Shown here: positions 35,886-45,322 of the stretch, piece by piece
Layout: each line of letters begins with the position of its first letter
Numbering within the stretch: position 1 is the stretch's first letter
Source of the DNA: Streptomyces qinzhouensis
GTDB lineage: Bacteria > Actinomycetota > Actinomycetes > Streptomycetales > Streptomycetaceae
DNA: 64,000 nt
NCBI RefSeq assembly: GCF_007856155.1
Contig: NZ_CP042266.1
Coordinates: forward strand, 2,232,001 to 2,296,000
Direction of reading: 5' to 3'
Made by a program: the position numbers and the translations under genes
Notes under the pieces: model-generated
Databases searched by the model: none
Seen by the model: the letters and a program-made list of their open reading frames with translations, nothing else
Told to the model about the DNA's origin: nothing

Positions 35886-37421
35886 TTAGCTTCCGGCCGG
35901 TTCCCGCGGCTGCTCCGGAGCGGCCCTCGACCACACCCCGGGCAGTTCCCGCTCCCGGTCGGCGGCGGACCGCTGCTCCTGTCCGTAGAGAAGGCCCCAG
36001 GTGAAGGCGGACTCCCCGGCCGCATGGGCCTGGGCCGCCAGCAGTTTCAGGGTGTCCCGGGCGACCACGCTGTCCTGGTGGTCGCCGAGCACGGTCTGGA
36101 CCGCCTTCATCCGTTTGGCGAAGCGTTTGGCGGGGCCGCCGAGAGCCGGGGCGGCGACCTCGCCCGCGTACCGGGCGCGTTTGGCGGCCTTACGGGCGTC
36201 GTGCATCGCCAGATCGCGGTCGGGGCCCGCGGGCAGCGACAGGGCGTGTTCGATCCGGTCGGCGAGCCGTCCGTAGTCCTTGCGCAGCGCCCGGGGCAGC
36301 ACCTGCTCCGGGGTGCCCGTGGCCCGTTTCCGCAGCGGCGGTTCGGCGAGCAGTCCGTCGAGGGAGGCAAGCAGGGCGACGTACCGCCTGCTGTCGAGGG
36401 CGGTGACGGCGCGGCGGCGGGAGCCGGAGCCGCGGGCGGTGGTCCAGATCCGCAGCCGGCCGCGGACCGGGCCCAGCAGCAGGGTCCTGGGCAGGGCGTC
36501 GAGCCGGTGCCGCAGCCGTTCGGCGAGGACCTCGGTGTCCCGGGCCGCGCCCAGCTCGCCCGCCAGCCATTTCAGCTCCTCGCCGAGCGGGTCGGTGGCC
36601 GTCCGGTCCAGGACCGTCGAGTACGAGCGGAAGGCGCTGCGCAGCCTGCGGGTCGCCACCCGCATCTGGTGGACGGCGTCGGGGAGGTTGCGCCGGACCC
36701 CGGGGTCGTAGGCGAGCAGGGCCGTGACCTGGTCGCGGAGGTACCCGATGACCTCGCCGCCCGCGGTGCCGGGGGCGGCCGGGGGGCCGGGGGCGGCCGG
36801 GGGGCCGGGGGCGGGCCCGGGTGCCAGTCCGGTCTCGTCGAGGGCGCGGGCCAGTTTCGAGGGGGCTTCCGAGCTCTTGATCCCGGCCTTGTGGAGCTTC
36901 TTGCCGACCTTGTCGAGGAGGGCGGGGTCGCCGCCGTCGGCGAGTTCGACCTCGATTTCGTCCCAGGCCGCGGTCCGGCCGTCGTCGAGGCGTTCGGCCC
37001 GTACCGCGTCGCGGCTGACCTCGGCCAGCAGGGCGCCGTCGGCGTCGACCAGCTGGTGAAGGTCCCGGGCCGAGCGCAGCCGGACCACGGGCTCCAGCGC
37101 GTGGTCCCTGGTCCTGGCCCGGACCAGGGCTTTCAGAGTGCGGGGAAGGGTCCCGGAGAGCGGGGCCCGGATCTCGTCGCGCACTCCGGGCGCGACGGGG
37201 AGTTTGAGGTGCCAGCCCGCGTCGTCGCCGCCGGTGCGGCGCCGCAGGGTGATGGAGGCCGCGGCGAGCCGCAGGTCCGAGGTGTCGTAGTAGACCGCGT
37301 CGAGTTCGGTGGTGCCCTGGTCGACGACGGTGGAGACCCCGGTCACCCGGGTCAGATCCGGCAGTGTGGTCTCGGGGGTGGCTTCGTACTTCCGCTCGAT
37401 CTCGCGCTTCGTGTCCGCCAT
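35886..37421 (-). CDS. CYTH and CHAD domain protein
   Basis: 511 residues. The CYTH domain (about 1-200) begins MADTKREIERKYEA, with the ExExK phosphate-binding motif EIERK, and continues DAVYYDTSDLRLAAASITLR. A Pro/Gly/Ala linker (GPPAAPGPPAAPG) leads to the CHAD domain, with its conserved histidine helices VHQMRVATRRLRSAFR and MHDARKAAKRARYAGEV. CHAD domains bind polyphosphate granules; CYTH domains act on triphosphates (tripolyphosphatase-like). It is likely a polyphosphate-associated protein of the cytoplasm. The linker is repetitive at DNA level (36763-36820). It sits 70 bp upstream of the radical SAM gene. Confidence 0.92.
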   Translation of the reverse strand: MADTKREIERKYEATPETTLPDLTRVTGVSTVVDQGTTELDAVYYDTSDLRLAAASITLRRRTGGDDAGWHLKLPVAPGVRDEIRAPLSGTLPRTLKALVRARTRDHALEPVVRLRSARDLHQLVDADGALLAEVSRDAVRAERLDDGRTAAWDEIEVELADGGDPALLDKVGKKLHKAGIKSSEAPSKLARALDETGLAPGPAPGPPAAPGPPAAPGTAGGEVIGYLRDQVTALLAYDPGVRRNLPDAVHQMRVATRRLRSAFRSYSTVLDRTATDPLGEELKWLAGELGAARDTEVLAERLRHRLDALPRTLLLGPVRGRLRIWTTARGSGSRRRAVTALDSRRYVALLASLDGLLAEPPLRKRATGTPEQVLPRALRKDYGRLADRIEHALSLPAGPDRDLAMHDARKAAKRARYAGEVAAPALGGPAKRFAKRMKAVQTVLGDHQDSVVARDTLKLLAAQAHAAGESAFTWGLLYGQEQRSAADRERELPGVWSRAAPEQPREPAGS

Positions 37422-37514
37422 ATATCGAATCTAGTTCGGGATGATTCACGGCGGCAGTCCCACAACGCGCCGGAATCGGCCGGTACGGGGCTCCGGCCGT
37501 GCCGACGGGCCTGC

Positions 37515-38717
37515 TCAGGCCGTTATCGGCCGCTGCACCCTGATGGACTGGAGCAACCCGATCGCCACCCAGACGGCGAACATCGACGATCCGCCGTACG
37601 AGACGAACGGCAGCGGCAGTCCGGCGACCGGCATGATGCCCAGCGTCATCCCGATGTTCTCGAAGGACTGGAAGGCGAACCAGGCGATGATCCCGGCGGC
37701 CACGACGGTGCCGTACAGCTCGGTGGTCTCACGGGCGATCCGGCAGGCCCGCCAGAGGACCACGCCCAGCAGGACCAGGATCAGCGCGGCGCCGATGAAG
37801 CCCAGCTCCTCGCCGGCGACGGTGAAGACGAAGTCGGTCTGCTGTTCGGGCACGAACTGGCCGGTGGTCTGGGAGCCCTTGAAGAGCCCGGTTCCCATCA
37901 GCCCGCCGGAGCCGATGGCGATCCGTGCCTGGTTGGTGTTGTAGCCGACGCCCGCCGGGTCCAGCTCCGGATTGGCGAAGGCGGCGAAGCGGTTGATCTG
38001 GTACTCGTCGAGCAGTCCCAGCGCGGCCACCAGGACCGCCCCGCCGACCCCGCCGCCGATCAGCCCGAGGATCCAGCGGTTGGGCGCCCCGGACGCCAGC
38101 AGCACCCCGAGGACGATCACCACCATCACCATCACGGAGCCCAGATCGGGCATCCGCATGATGATCAGCATCGGTACGACGGCGAGGACCAGCGACTTGG
38201 CGACCGTACGGTGATCGGGATGGGCCATATCGCCCGCGTCCACCCGGGCCGCGAGCAGCATCGCCATCCCCAGAATGATGGTGATCTTGACGAACTCGGA
38301 CGGCTGGACGGTGAAGCCGCCGCCGATCACGAGCCAGGCGTGGGCGCCGTTGATGGTCGCCCCGAGCGGGGTGAGCACCAGCAGGATCAGCGCCACCGAG
38401 ATGCCGTAGAGGACCGGGACGGCGCCGCGCAGGGTGCGGTGACCGAGCCAGATGGTGCCGATCATCAGGGCGAAGCCGATGCCGGTGTTGAGGATGTGCC
38501 GGAAGAGGAAGTAGTACGGGTCGCCCTGGTTCAGCTCGGTGCGGTTGCGGGTCGCGGACCACACCAGCAGGGAGCCGATCCCGCTGAGCGCGAGGGCGGC
38601 GAAGAGCAGGGGCCAGTCGAGGCGGCGGACCATCGAGTCGCGGGAGCTGAGCTGGGCCCAGAGCCCGCCGCGCTGCGGGCCGTAGCCGGAGACGGAGAAG
38701 CCATTGGTGCCGGCCAT
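37515..38717 (-). CDS. rodA: RodA/FtsW-family peptidoglycan glycosyltransferase
   Basis: 400 residues with about ten membrane helices. SEDS signatures are INGAHAWLVIGGGFTVQPSE (catalytic-loop region), RMPDLGSVMVMV and LPFVSYGGSSMFAVW. It polymerises lipid II with its partner PBP2, whose gene lies 6 bp upstream. In S. coelicolor the corresponding gene (sfr) and the mre cluster serve spore-wall synthesis. Last gene of mreC-mreD-pbp2-rodA. Confidence 0.95.
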   Translation of the reverse strand: MAGTNGFSVSGYGPQRGGLWAQLSSRDSMVRRLDWPLLFAALALSGIGSLLVWSATRNRTELNQGDPYYFLFRHILNTGIGFALMIGTIWLGHRTLRGAVPVLYGISVALILLVLTPLGATINGAHAWLVIGGGFTVQPSEFVKITIILGMAMLLAARVDAGDMAHPDHRTVAKSLVLAVVPMLIIMRMPDLGSVMVMVVIVLGVLLASGAPNRWILGLIGGGVGGAVLVAALGLLDEYQINRFAAFANPELDPAGVGYNTNQARIAIGSGGLMGTGLFKGSQTTGQFVPEQQTDFVFTVAGEELGFIGAALILVLLGVVLWRACRIARETTELYGTVVAAGIIAWFAFQSFENIGMTLGIMPVAGLPLPFVSYGGSSMFAVWVAIGLLQSIRVQRPITA

Positions 38718-38723
38718 GCGGTC

Positions 38724-40970
38724 TCAGTCCCTCCGAGCGGGTGGCCCCGCGAGCTGCTGGTCCTGGTCCTGGTCCTGTTGGCCCGGGTCCTGCTGGTTCT
38801 GGTTTGGCTGGTTCTGGTTCGGCTGGGTGCCGCCGTCGGTCGCGCCCTCGCCCTCGGGCTTCGGCGGTACGTACGGCTTGATCTCGGGCGCGTAGATATT
38901 GCCGTCGGGCTGGACCTTCGGCAGCGACTCCTGCGGCTTCGGCAGCAGCGCCCGCTTGAGGTCCTGCTCGCCCTTCTCGTTGAGCCCGTACATGGCCTCG
39001 TAGATATTGCGGACCGCGGGACCGGAGGCGCCCGAACCCGTACCACCCTGGGAGATCGTCATCACGATCGTGTAGTCGTTGGTGTAGGTGGCGAACCAGG
39101 AAGTCGTCTGCTTGCCGAAGACCTCGGCGGTACCCGTCTTGGCGTGCATCGGGATCTTGTCGTGCGGCCAGCCCTGGAACCGCCAGGCGGCCGAGCCGGT
39201 CTTCACGACCCCCTCGAGGGCATCGTTTATCTGGTTCCTGGTCTTGTCGTCCATCGGCAGCCTGCCGTGCGCCTTCGGCTTGATCAGCTCCACCGACTTG
39301 CCGTCCGGGCTGATGATCGCCTTGCCGACGGTCGGGTTCCAGAGCGTGCCGCCGTTGCCGATGGCCGCGTAGATCGTCGCCATCTGTATCGGCGTGACGA
39401 GGATGTCGCCCTGTCCGATGGAGTAGTTCACCGAGTCACCGGCGCGCATCTGGTTGCCTTCGAGGCAGTTCTCGTAGGCGATCTGCTCGCCGTAGTCCCC
39501 GCCCTTCTTGCCGGTCTTGCACCAGGAGTCCTTGTTGGCCTCCCAGAAGCGCTGCTTCCACTCCCGGTCCGGGACCCGGCCCTTGACCTCGTTCGGCAGG
39601 TCGATACCGGTCTCCGAGCCGAGCCCGAAATCATGGGCCGTGCGGTAGAACCAGTTCTTGGCGTCCTTCTTCGGCTTGATGCCGCCGTCCTTGCGCCATT
39701 CGTTGTAGGCGAGCCCGTAGTAGACGGTGTCGCAGGAGACCTCCAGCGCCCGGCCCAGGCTGATGGAGCCGTACCCCTTGGACTCGAAGTTCTTGAACTC
39801 ACGGCCGCCGAAGGAGAGCGACGAGGGGCAGGGATAGGTGTCGTTGAAGTCGTATCCGGCCCGGACGGCGGCGGCGGACGACACCACCTTGAAGATGGAG
39901 CCCGGTGCCGCCTGCCCCTGAATCGCCCGGTTGAGCAGCGGGAAGTTGGAGTCGGTGCTGGTCAGGGCGGCATAGTCCTTGCCCGAGATACCGCCGACCC
40001 AGGCATTGGGGTCGTACGTCGGCAGGGAAGCCATCGCGATCACCCGGCCGGTCTTGTTCTCCATCACCACGACCGCGCCCGCGTCGGCCTTGTAGTTCTC
40101 ACGGGTGTTGCGGTCGAGCTCCTTGCGGGCGGTCTTCATCGCCTCGTTGAGTTCGTACTCGGCGACCGCCTGCACCCGGGCGTCGATCGAGGTCACCAGA
40201 TTGGAGCCGGCCCGGGCCTTGTCGTGGGCGGCCTCGCCGATCACCCGGCCCAGGTTGTCGACCTCGTAGCGGGTGATCCCGGCCTTTCCGCGCAGCGCCT
40301 GGTCGTAGGTGCGCTCGATACCGGAGCGGCCGACCTGGTCGGAGCGGAGATAGGGCGATTCGCTGTCCTTGGCCTTCTCGATCTCGGTGTCGGTGACGGG
40401 CGAGAGATAGCCGAGGACCTGGGCCGTATTGGCCTTGCCCGGGGCGGTGTAGCGGCGGACCGCGGTGGGTTCGGCGGTGATGCCCTTGAAGTCCTCGGCG
40501 CGCTCGCGGATCTGGAGCGCCTGCTGGGTGGTGGCCTCGTCGGTGACCGGGATCGGCTGATAGGGGGAGCCGTTCCAGCAGGGCTTGGGGGTCTTGGAGT
40601 CGCAGAGCCGGACCTTGTCCATGACCTCCTTCGGCGTCAGGCCGAGGACCGCGGCCAGCCGGGTGAGGACGGCCTTGCCGTCGTCCGGCATCTTCATCAG
40701 CTCGGTGCGGGACGCGGAGACCACCAGCCGGGTCTCGTTGTCGGCGAGGGCGACTCCGCGGGCGTCCAGGACGGAGCCGCGCACGGCGGGCTGGACCACC
40801 CGCTGGACGCCGTTGTTCTTCGCCTCGTCCGTGTACTCCTGGCCGTTGCGGATCTGGAGGTACCAGAGCCGGCCGCCGAGGGTGAGGAGCAGGGAGAAGA
40901 CCAGGACCTGGATGACGACGAGCCGGATCTGGACCCGGGGGGTCCGTCCGGTCTCCGGGATATTGCTCAT
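38724..40970 (-). CDS. mrdA: penicillin-binding protein 2 (class B transpeptidase)
   Basis: 748 residues. One N-terminal membrane anchor (RLVVIQVLVFSLLLTLGGRL), a dimerisation or pedestal domain, and the transpeptidase. The serine nucleophile is in APGSIFKVVSS (about residue 358), followed by an SxN-type motif in the middle and HAKTGTAEVFG (about 610). A C-terminal tail rich in Gln, Asn, Asp and Pro (QPNQNQPNQNQQDPGQQDQD) is a low-complexity extension. It cross-links lateral or spore wall together with RodA. mreD lies 22 bp upstream. Confidence 0.95.
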   Translation of the reverse strand: MSNIPETGRTPRVQIRLVVIQVLVFSLLLTLGGRLWYLQIRNGQEYTDEAKNNGVQRVVQPAVRGSVLDARGVALADNETRLVVSASRTELMKMPDDGKAVLTRLAAVLGLTPKEVMDKVRLCDSKTPKPCWNGSPYQPIPVTDEATTQQALQIRERAEDFKGITAEPTAVRRYTAPGKANTAQVLGYLSPVTDTEIEKAKDSESPYLRSDQVGRSGIERTYDQALRGKAGITRYEVDNLGRVIGEAAHDKARAGSNLVTSIDARVQAVAEYELNEAMKTARKELDRNTRENYKADAGAVVVMENKTGRVIAMASLPTYDPNAWVGGISGKDYAALTSTDSNFPLLNRAIQGQAAPGSIFKVVSSAAAVRAGYDFNDTYPCPSSLSFGGREFKNFESKGYGSISLGRALEVSCDTVYYGLAYNEWRKDGGIKPKKDAKNWFYRTAHDFGLGSETGIDLPNEVKGRVPDREWKQRFWEANKDSWCKTGKKGGDYGEQIAYENCLEGNQMRAGDSVNYSIGQGDILVTPIQMATIYAAIGNGGTLWNPTVGKAIISPDGKSVELIKPKAHGRLPMDDKTRNQINDALEGVVKTGSAAWRFQGWPHDKIPMHAKTGTAEVFGKQTTSWFATYTNDYTIVMTISQGGTGSGASGPAVRNIYEAMYGLNEKGEQDLKRALLPKPQESLPKVQPDGNIYAPEIKPYVPPKPEGEGATDGGTQPNQNQPNQNQQDPGQQDQDQDQQLAGPPARRD

Positions 40971-40992
40971 GGTGTGTGTACCCCTCCCTCGG

Positions 40993-41658
40993 TCACAGCC
41001 GCTTGACGCCCTTGATGCGGCCCGCGCGGGATGCCCGCGAGCGCGCGGACCGCAGTCTCAGCGCGCCGCGCGGGCCGCCGATCCGCAGCCCGGTGCCGGA
41101 GGCCGGCCAGCCCGCGGAGACGTCCCCGCCGCCGCTCCGGGCCTCCGCCACCGGATCGTTCTCCGCCCGCCGGGCCAGGGCCATCACGAAGGGCACCGTG
41201 AACGGCGCGAGCAGCAGATCGTAGACCGCCGCGCTGAACAGCAGTCCGCCCAGGCCCACCTGACCGGCCGCCGAGTCACCGACCAGGGCGCCCACGCCCG
41301 CGTACAGCAGGGTCGAGCCGACCGCCGCCGCGACCACCACGACCATCGGGCCGGTGGCGGAGCGCACCTTGCCGTCCTGGGGGCGGGCCAGACCGGCGAG
41401 ATAGCCGATCACACAGAGCACCAGGGCGTACCGCCCGGCGGCATGGTCGGCGGGCGGTGCGAGATCGGCGAGCAGTCCGGCGCCGAAGCCGATCAGGGCG
41501 CCGGAGACATGGCCGTAGACGAAGGCCAGACCGAGGACGGTGAGCAGCAGCAGGTCCGGGACGGCGCCCGGCAGCTGAAGTCGGGCGAGGACGGAGACCT
41601 GGACGACGAGCGCGACCACCACCAGGGCGGACGACAGAAGGAGTCGGTTGAGGCTCAT
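40993..41658 (-). CDS. mreD: rod shape-determining protein MreD
   Basis: 221 residues with five to six membrane helices (LLLSSALVVVALVVQVSVLA; LLLLTVLGLAFVYGH; VVVVAAAVGSTLLYAGVGAL). A basic C-terminal tail of about 40 residues (PRGALRLRSARSRASRAGRI) is longer than in rods. It is a membrane partner of MreC and RodA. It lies 9 bp after mreC. Confidence 0.9.
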   Translation of the reverse strand: MSLNRLLLSSALVVVALVVQVSVLARLQLPGAVPDLLLLTVLGLAFVYGHVSGALIGFGAGLLADLAPPADHAAGRYALVLCVIGYLAGLARPQDGKVRSATGPMVVVVAAAVGSTLLYAGVGALVGDSAAGQVGLGGLLFSAAVYDLLLAPFTVPFVMALARRAENDPVAEARSGGGDVSAGWPASGTGLRIGGPRGALRLRSARSRASRAGRIKGVKRL

Positions 41659-41667
41659 ACGGGTCTC

Positions 41668-42750
41668 CTACTGCTGGTCTTCGGTGCGGCCGGGGGTGGG
41701 GCCGGCGTCCTGTCCCGGATCGCCGCTGGTGCCGGGGCCGGGGACCCGGGTGGCCGGAGAGTCGGGCTGCCGGTCGCCGAGCTGCGGATCGGTGCCCTGG
41801 TCGGCTGTCCCGTCGCCGGCGTCCTGCGCCCCGCCCGGGGTGCCGGAGGGTGTCACCGTGACGGTCACGGTCGGCACCGGCGTCGCCTTCGGCCGGGCGG
41901 GCAGGACCGCGTCACGCGGATCGTCGGAGGGCGCCGAGACCACGACGCCGACGATGTCCAGCCGGCTGAAGCCCACATACGGGCGGACATGGATGGTCCG
42001 GGTCAGATCGCCGCCGAGCGGGTCCACCCGGACCACCTCGCCGATGGGCACGCCCGGCACGAACGGCCGGGAGGCCTGCGAGCCGAAGGTGACCAGCCGG
42101 TCGCCCTTCTTCACCTTGGACTTGCCGTTGAGGAGCTGTACCGACAGGGGGCGGTCGCCCTGTCCGGTGGCGAAGCCGAGTTCGTCGGTCTTCTCCATCC
42201 GGGTGCCGACGGTGAAGCCGGGGTCGCTGGCGAGCAGCACCGTGGCGGTGCCGGGGCCGACGGTGGTGACCCGGCCGACCAGACCATCGCCGTTGAGCAC
42301 GGTCATGTCCCGCTTGATGCCGTCCCGGGAGCCGACGTCGATGGTGACGGTCCAGGAGAAGCCCTGGGCCGCCCCTATGGCGATGACCTCGGCGGCCTTG
42401 ACGCGGTACTGGCCCGCGCCCGCCGTCCGCAGCAGTTTGTCGAGCTCCCTGGCCCGGCTGCGGTTGCGGTCGTCGCTGCCGAGCTTCGCCTTCAGCTCGG
42501 CGTTCTCCCGCTCCAGCTCACTGATCCGGTCGTGCCGCTCCCCGGAGTCCTTGACCGCCCCGATCGCGTTGCCCACCGGGTCCACGGCGCCCGCGACGCC
42601 GTTCTGGACCGGCCCGAAGACGGTGGCGGCGGCCTGCCGGGCACCGTCGACCGGGGAGTCCTCGCCGCCGCGGATGTCCACCGTGATCAGTGCGAACGCG
42701 ATGGCGATCAGCAGCACCAGGAGCAGCCGGCTCTCTCGTGTGTCCCTCAC
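41668..42750 (-). CDS. mreC: rod shape-determining protein MreC
   Basis: 360 residues. An N-terminal membrane anchor (RLLLVLLIAIAFALITVDI) is followed by a coiled coil (RHDRISELERENAELKAKL) and the extracytoplasmic beta domains (GDGLVGRVTTVGPGTATVLL; VKKGDRLVTFGSQASRPFVP). The C-terminal 90 residues are a Pro/Thr/Gly tail. It scaffolds the wall synthesis complex outside the membrane. It is separated from mreB by 230 bp and a hairpin. Confidence 0.93.
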   Translation of the reverse strand: MRDTRESRLLLVLLIAIAFALITVDIRGGEDSPVDGARQAAATVFGPVQNGVAGAVDPVGNAIGAVKDSGERHDRISELERENAELKAKLGSDDRNRSRARELDKLLRTAGAGQYRVKAAEVIAIGAAQGFSWTVTIDVGSRDGIKRDMTVLNGDGLVGRVTTVGPGTATVLLASDPGFTVGTRMEKTDELGFATGQGDRPLSVQLLNGKSKVKKGDRLVTFGSQASRPFVPGVPIGEVVRVDPLGGDLTRTIHVRPYVGFSRLDIVGVVVSAPSDDPRDAVLPARPKATPVPTVTVTVTPSGTPGGAQDAGDGTADQGTDPQLGDRQPDSPATRVPGPGTSGDPGQDAGPTPGRTEDQQ

Positions 42751-42940
42751 GTGCGGCGGCCGTGCCTTCCTCGTCGGAATGTGGTGTTTCTTCCGTCCTG
42801 CTCAACGATCGTTCGCACGGGCCGGCAGGCACCCGTACAGGGGGTTTCCCGGGGCCGTCACGGCTCCGGTCCGATCGCTCTCCCCCGCACCCCGCAACCG
42901 CGGTGTGCCTTCGTGCACGTTCTTCATTTGGTACGTCCGG

Positions 42941-42965
42941 GGCGCCGGGGGCCGGTCCCGGCGCC
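42941..42965 (-). terminator. 9-bp hairpin downstream of mreB
   Basis: Exact arms GGCGCCGGG (42941-42949) and CCCGGCGCC (42957-42965) around GGCCGGT, 16 bp after the mreB stop. It could limit read-through into mreC, giving more mreB than mreCD message. Confidence 0.65.
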
Positions 42966-42980
42966 GCCCGGGCGGCGCGG

Positions 42981-44000
42981 CTAGCGGCGGGGCTGGGCGT
43001 CCAGCACCTGCTGGAGCGCCTCGAACTCCTCGACGCACTTGCCGGATCCGAGCGCCACCGAGTCCAGCGGGTCCTCGGCGATATGGATCGGCATTCCGGT
43101 CTCCCGGCGCAGCCGCTCGTCGAGTCCGCGCAGCAGCGCACCGCCGCCGGTGAGCACGATCCCCCGGTCCATCACATCGCCGGACAACTCCGGCGGGCAC
43201 TTGTCCAGGGTGGTCTTCACTGCGTCGACGATGGCGTTGACCGGCTCCTCGATCGCCTTGCGGACCTCGGCGGCCGAGATGACCACGGTCTTGGGCAGCC
43301 CGGAGACCAGATCGCGGCCCCGGATCTCGGTGTGCTCGTCCTGGTCGAGATCATAGGCCGAACCGATGGTGATCTTGATGGATTCGGCGGTCCGCTCACC
43401 GAGGAGGAGGGAGTACTCCTTCTTGATGTGCTGGATGATCGCGTTGTCCAGCTCGTCGCCGGCCACCCGGATGGACTGTGCCGTGACGATTCCGCCGAGG
43501 GAGATGACGGCCACCTCGGTGGTGCCGCCGCCGATGTCGACGACCATGTTGCCGGTGGCCTCGTGGACCGGGAGCCCGGACCCGATGGCCGCGGCCATCG
43601 GCTCCTCGATGATGTGCACCTGGCGGGCGCCCGCCTGGGTGGACGCCTCGATGACGGCACGGCGCTCGACTCCGGTGATACCGGAGGGCACACAGACCAC
43701 CACGCGCGGACGGGCCAGATAACGCCGCTTGTGGATCTTGAGAATGAAGTAGCGGAGCATCCGCTCGGTGATCTCGAAGTCGGCGATGACGCCGTCCTTC
43801 AGCGGCCGGACGGCGACGATGTTGCCCGGTGTCCGGCCGATCATCTTCTTTGCCTCGGCGCCGACCGCGAGAATGCCACCGGTGTTCGTGTTGATGGCGA
43901 CGACGGACGGCTCATTGAGAACGATCCCCCGGCCCCTGACGTACACCAGCGTGTTGGCGGTCCCGAGGTCGACAGCCATATCACGGCCGATGAACGACAT
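42981..44000 (-). CDS. mreB: MreB, actin-like cytoskeletal protein
   Basis: 339 residues from ATG 44000 ([20 protein letters not shown]), with GGGGAAG upstream; the longer frame from 44096 lacks family similarity. ATPase motifs are DLGTANT (phosphate 1), [18 protein letters not shown] (phosphate 2) and [16 protein letters not shown] (adenosine). In Streptomyces MreB acts in sporulation septa and spore-wall thickening rather than in vegetative tip growth. First gene of the mre-rodA cluster. Confidence 0.97.
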   Translation of the reverse strand: MSFIGRDMAVDLGTANTLVYVRGRGIVLNEPSVVAINTNTGGILAVGAEAKKMIGRTPGNIVAVRPLKDGVIADFEITERMLRYFILKIHKRRYLARPRVVVCVPSGITGVERRAVIEASTQAGARQVHIIEEPMAAAIGSGLPVHEATGNMVVDIGGGTTEVAVISLGGIVTAQSIRVAGDELDNAIIQHIKKEYSLLLGERTAESIKITIGSAYDLDQDEHTEIRGRDLVSGLPKTVVISAAEVRKAIEEPVNAIVDAVKTTLDKCPPELSGDVMDRGIVLTGGGALLRGLDERLRRETGMPIHIAEDPLDSVALGSGKCVEEFEALQQVLDAQPRR

Positions 44001-44323
44001 GTTCTTCCCCAGAGGATGCGTGTGGCCTTCCTTGACGGAGCCTTGACGACTCTTCAGGAGGGCGTGGGTGGATGCTTGTGGAGTGGCGGCTTCCATCGTA
44101 GTGCCGCACCGGGTGAACCGGCGCGGTGGACCGCCTCTGTATTAGGTGACGTGGTGTCGCAGCGATGCGTTCCCGAAATGTGTCCGCATATACCGACGGG
44201 CGACCGAATTCCTTCGGTCGCCCCAGGTCACCGATCTCCATTGACCCCGCCGGGGGAGCCGGACAGCGCCGAACGGCTCCATCGTCACGGTGCCGGCTGA
44301 CGCCGGATCAGGAAAGGGCGGGT
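44001..44323 (-). promoter_or_regulatory. mreB upstream region
   Basis: 323 bp without a gene. It begins with a hairpin near ndk and must contain the mreB promoters. The sequence is AT-richer near 44135-44195 (TATTAGGTGACG; CATATACC). No confident hexamers. Confidence 0.4.
44198..44223 (-). terminator. 11-bp perfect hairpin between ndk and mreB
   Basis: Arms GGGCGACCGAA (44198-44208) and TTCGGTCGCCC (44213-44223) around TTCC, 100 bp after the ndk stop. Probable ndk terminator. Confidence 0.75.
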
Positions 44324-44737
44324 TCAGGAAAGACCGGGGAAAAAGATCTTCAGTTCCCGAATGGCGGACTCCTCGGAGTCCGAGGCGTGGATGAGATTCT
44401 CCCGGACGATGGTGCCGAAATCCCCCCGGATGGAGCCGGGCTCCGCGGCAATCGGGTCGGTGGGGCCCGTCAGCCGGCGTACCCCCTCGATGACCCGCTC
44501 ACCCTCGACCACCAGTACGACGACCGGACCGGAGAGCATGAACTCCACCAGCGGCTCGTAGAACGGCTTGCCGATGTGCTCCTCGTAGTGCTGCTCCAGG
44601 GTCGCGCGGTCGAGCTGCCGCAGCTCAAGACCCGCGAAGGTCCAGCCGGCCTTGGCTTCGATACGGCCCAATATCTCGCCGACCAGATTGCGGCGGACCG
44701 CGTCCGGCTTCAGGAGGACGAGGGTGCGCTGGGTCAT
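44324..44737 (-). CDS. ndk: nucleoside diphosphate kinase
   Basis: 137 residues. It begins MTQRTLVLLKPDAVRRNLVG. The phospho-histidine is in RENLIHASDSEESAIRE, and the nucleotide-binding stretch RRLTGPTDPIAAEPGSIRGD is complete. It balances NTP pools. Position between DUF4233 and mreB is conserved. Confidence 0.97.
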   Translation of the reverse strand: MTQRTLVLLKPDAVRRNLVGEILGRIEAKAGWTFAGLELRQLDRATLEQHYEEHIGKPFYEPLVEFMLSGPVVVLVVEGERVIEGVRRLTGPTDPIAAEPGSIRGDFGTIVRENLIHASDSEESAIRELKIFFPGLS

Positions 44738-44867
44738 GATCTGGAGCTCCTTGCAACGGTCCTGTGCGGTGGTGTGAGGCTACATCCCGTCACTCGAACA
44801 GCCGCACCGGGTCCCGTCCGGCGTTCGACCCGGCCCCGGTCCTACCGGGCCGTCAGGCCCGGCGGTC

Positions 44868-44966
44868 GGACCGGATCGGAGCGTCAAGCCTTGCGGTCGG
44901 GCCCGACCGGAGCGTCGGGCCGGATCGGAGCGTCAGGCCGGATCGGAGCGTCAGGCCGGATCGGGG
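44868..44966. repeat. 18-bp tandem repeat at the end of the DUF4233 gene
   Basis: Two exact copies of GGCCGGATCGGAGCGTCA (44918-44935 and 44936-44953) and a partial third, with degenerate copies to the left (from 44868). The DUF4233 stop codon lies in the second copy, so copy changes can move or replace the stop. Confidence 0.85.
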
Positions 44967-45316
44967 CTGCCCGCCGCCGACTGTTCCGCCTGCGCCGCCC
45001 AGTGGGCCTTCGCCTCGTCGATCTTCCGTCCGTAGTGGACCGACGCCCACCACAGACCGGCGAAGGAGACCCCCAGGATGAACATCATCGGTACGAAGAA
45101 CCCGCTGACGACCAGCCCGATCTGGAGCGCCCACCCCAACTGCACCCCACCGGGCCGGGTCAGCATTCCGCAGAGCAGCAGCGACAGCGCCATGGCGATC
45201 CCGCAGACCGTCCAGACGGTGCCCATCGACAGACTGTCGTCCTTCATCGCCACCAGGCCCGCGAAGCCGATGACGAAGAACTCCCCGATCAGGGTGGACG
45301 CGGCAAGCGTACGCAT
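44951..45316 (-). CDS. DUF4233 membrane protein
   Basis: 121 residues with three or four hydrophobic segments (TLIGEFFVIGFAGLVAM; TVWTVCGIAMALSLLLCGML; LGWALQIGLVVSGFFVPMMF; ILGVSFAGLWWASVHYGR). A short charged tail ends AAQAEQSAAGSPDPA. The gene is 6 bp after folC and is conserved there in actinomycetes; its function is unknown. Confidence 0.9.
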   Translation of the reverse strand: MRTLAASTLIGEFFVIGFAGLVAMKDDSLSMGTVWTVCGIAMALSLLLCGMLTRPGGVQLGWALQIGLVVSGFFVPMMFILGVSFAGLWWASVHYGRKIDEAKAHWAAQAEQSAAGSPDPA

Positions 45317-45322
45317 CGGCTG

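Noticed and set aside
36024..41006. 1660-residue open frame on the plus strand, and similar long plus-strand frames at 28317-32183 and 21709-25587
   Set aside because: They are antisense to rodA, pbp2, CYTH-CHAD, rne and glycosyltransferase genes. They are Gly/Arg/Asp-rich without domains, as expected from high third-position GC.
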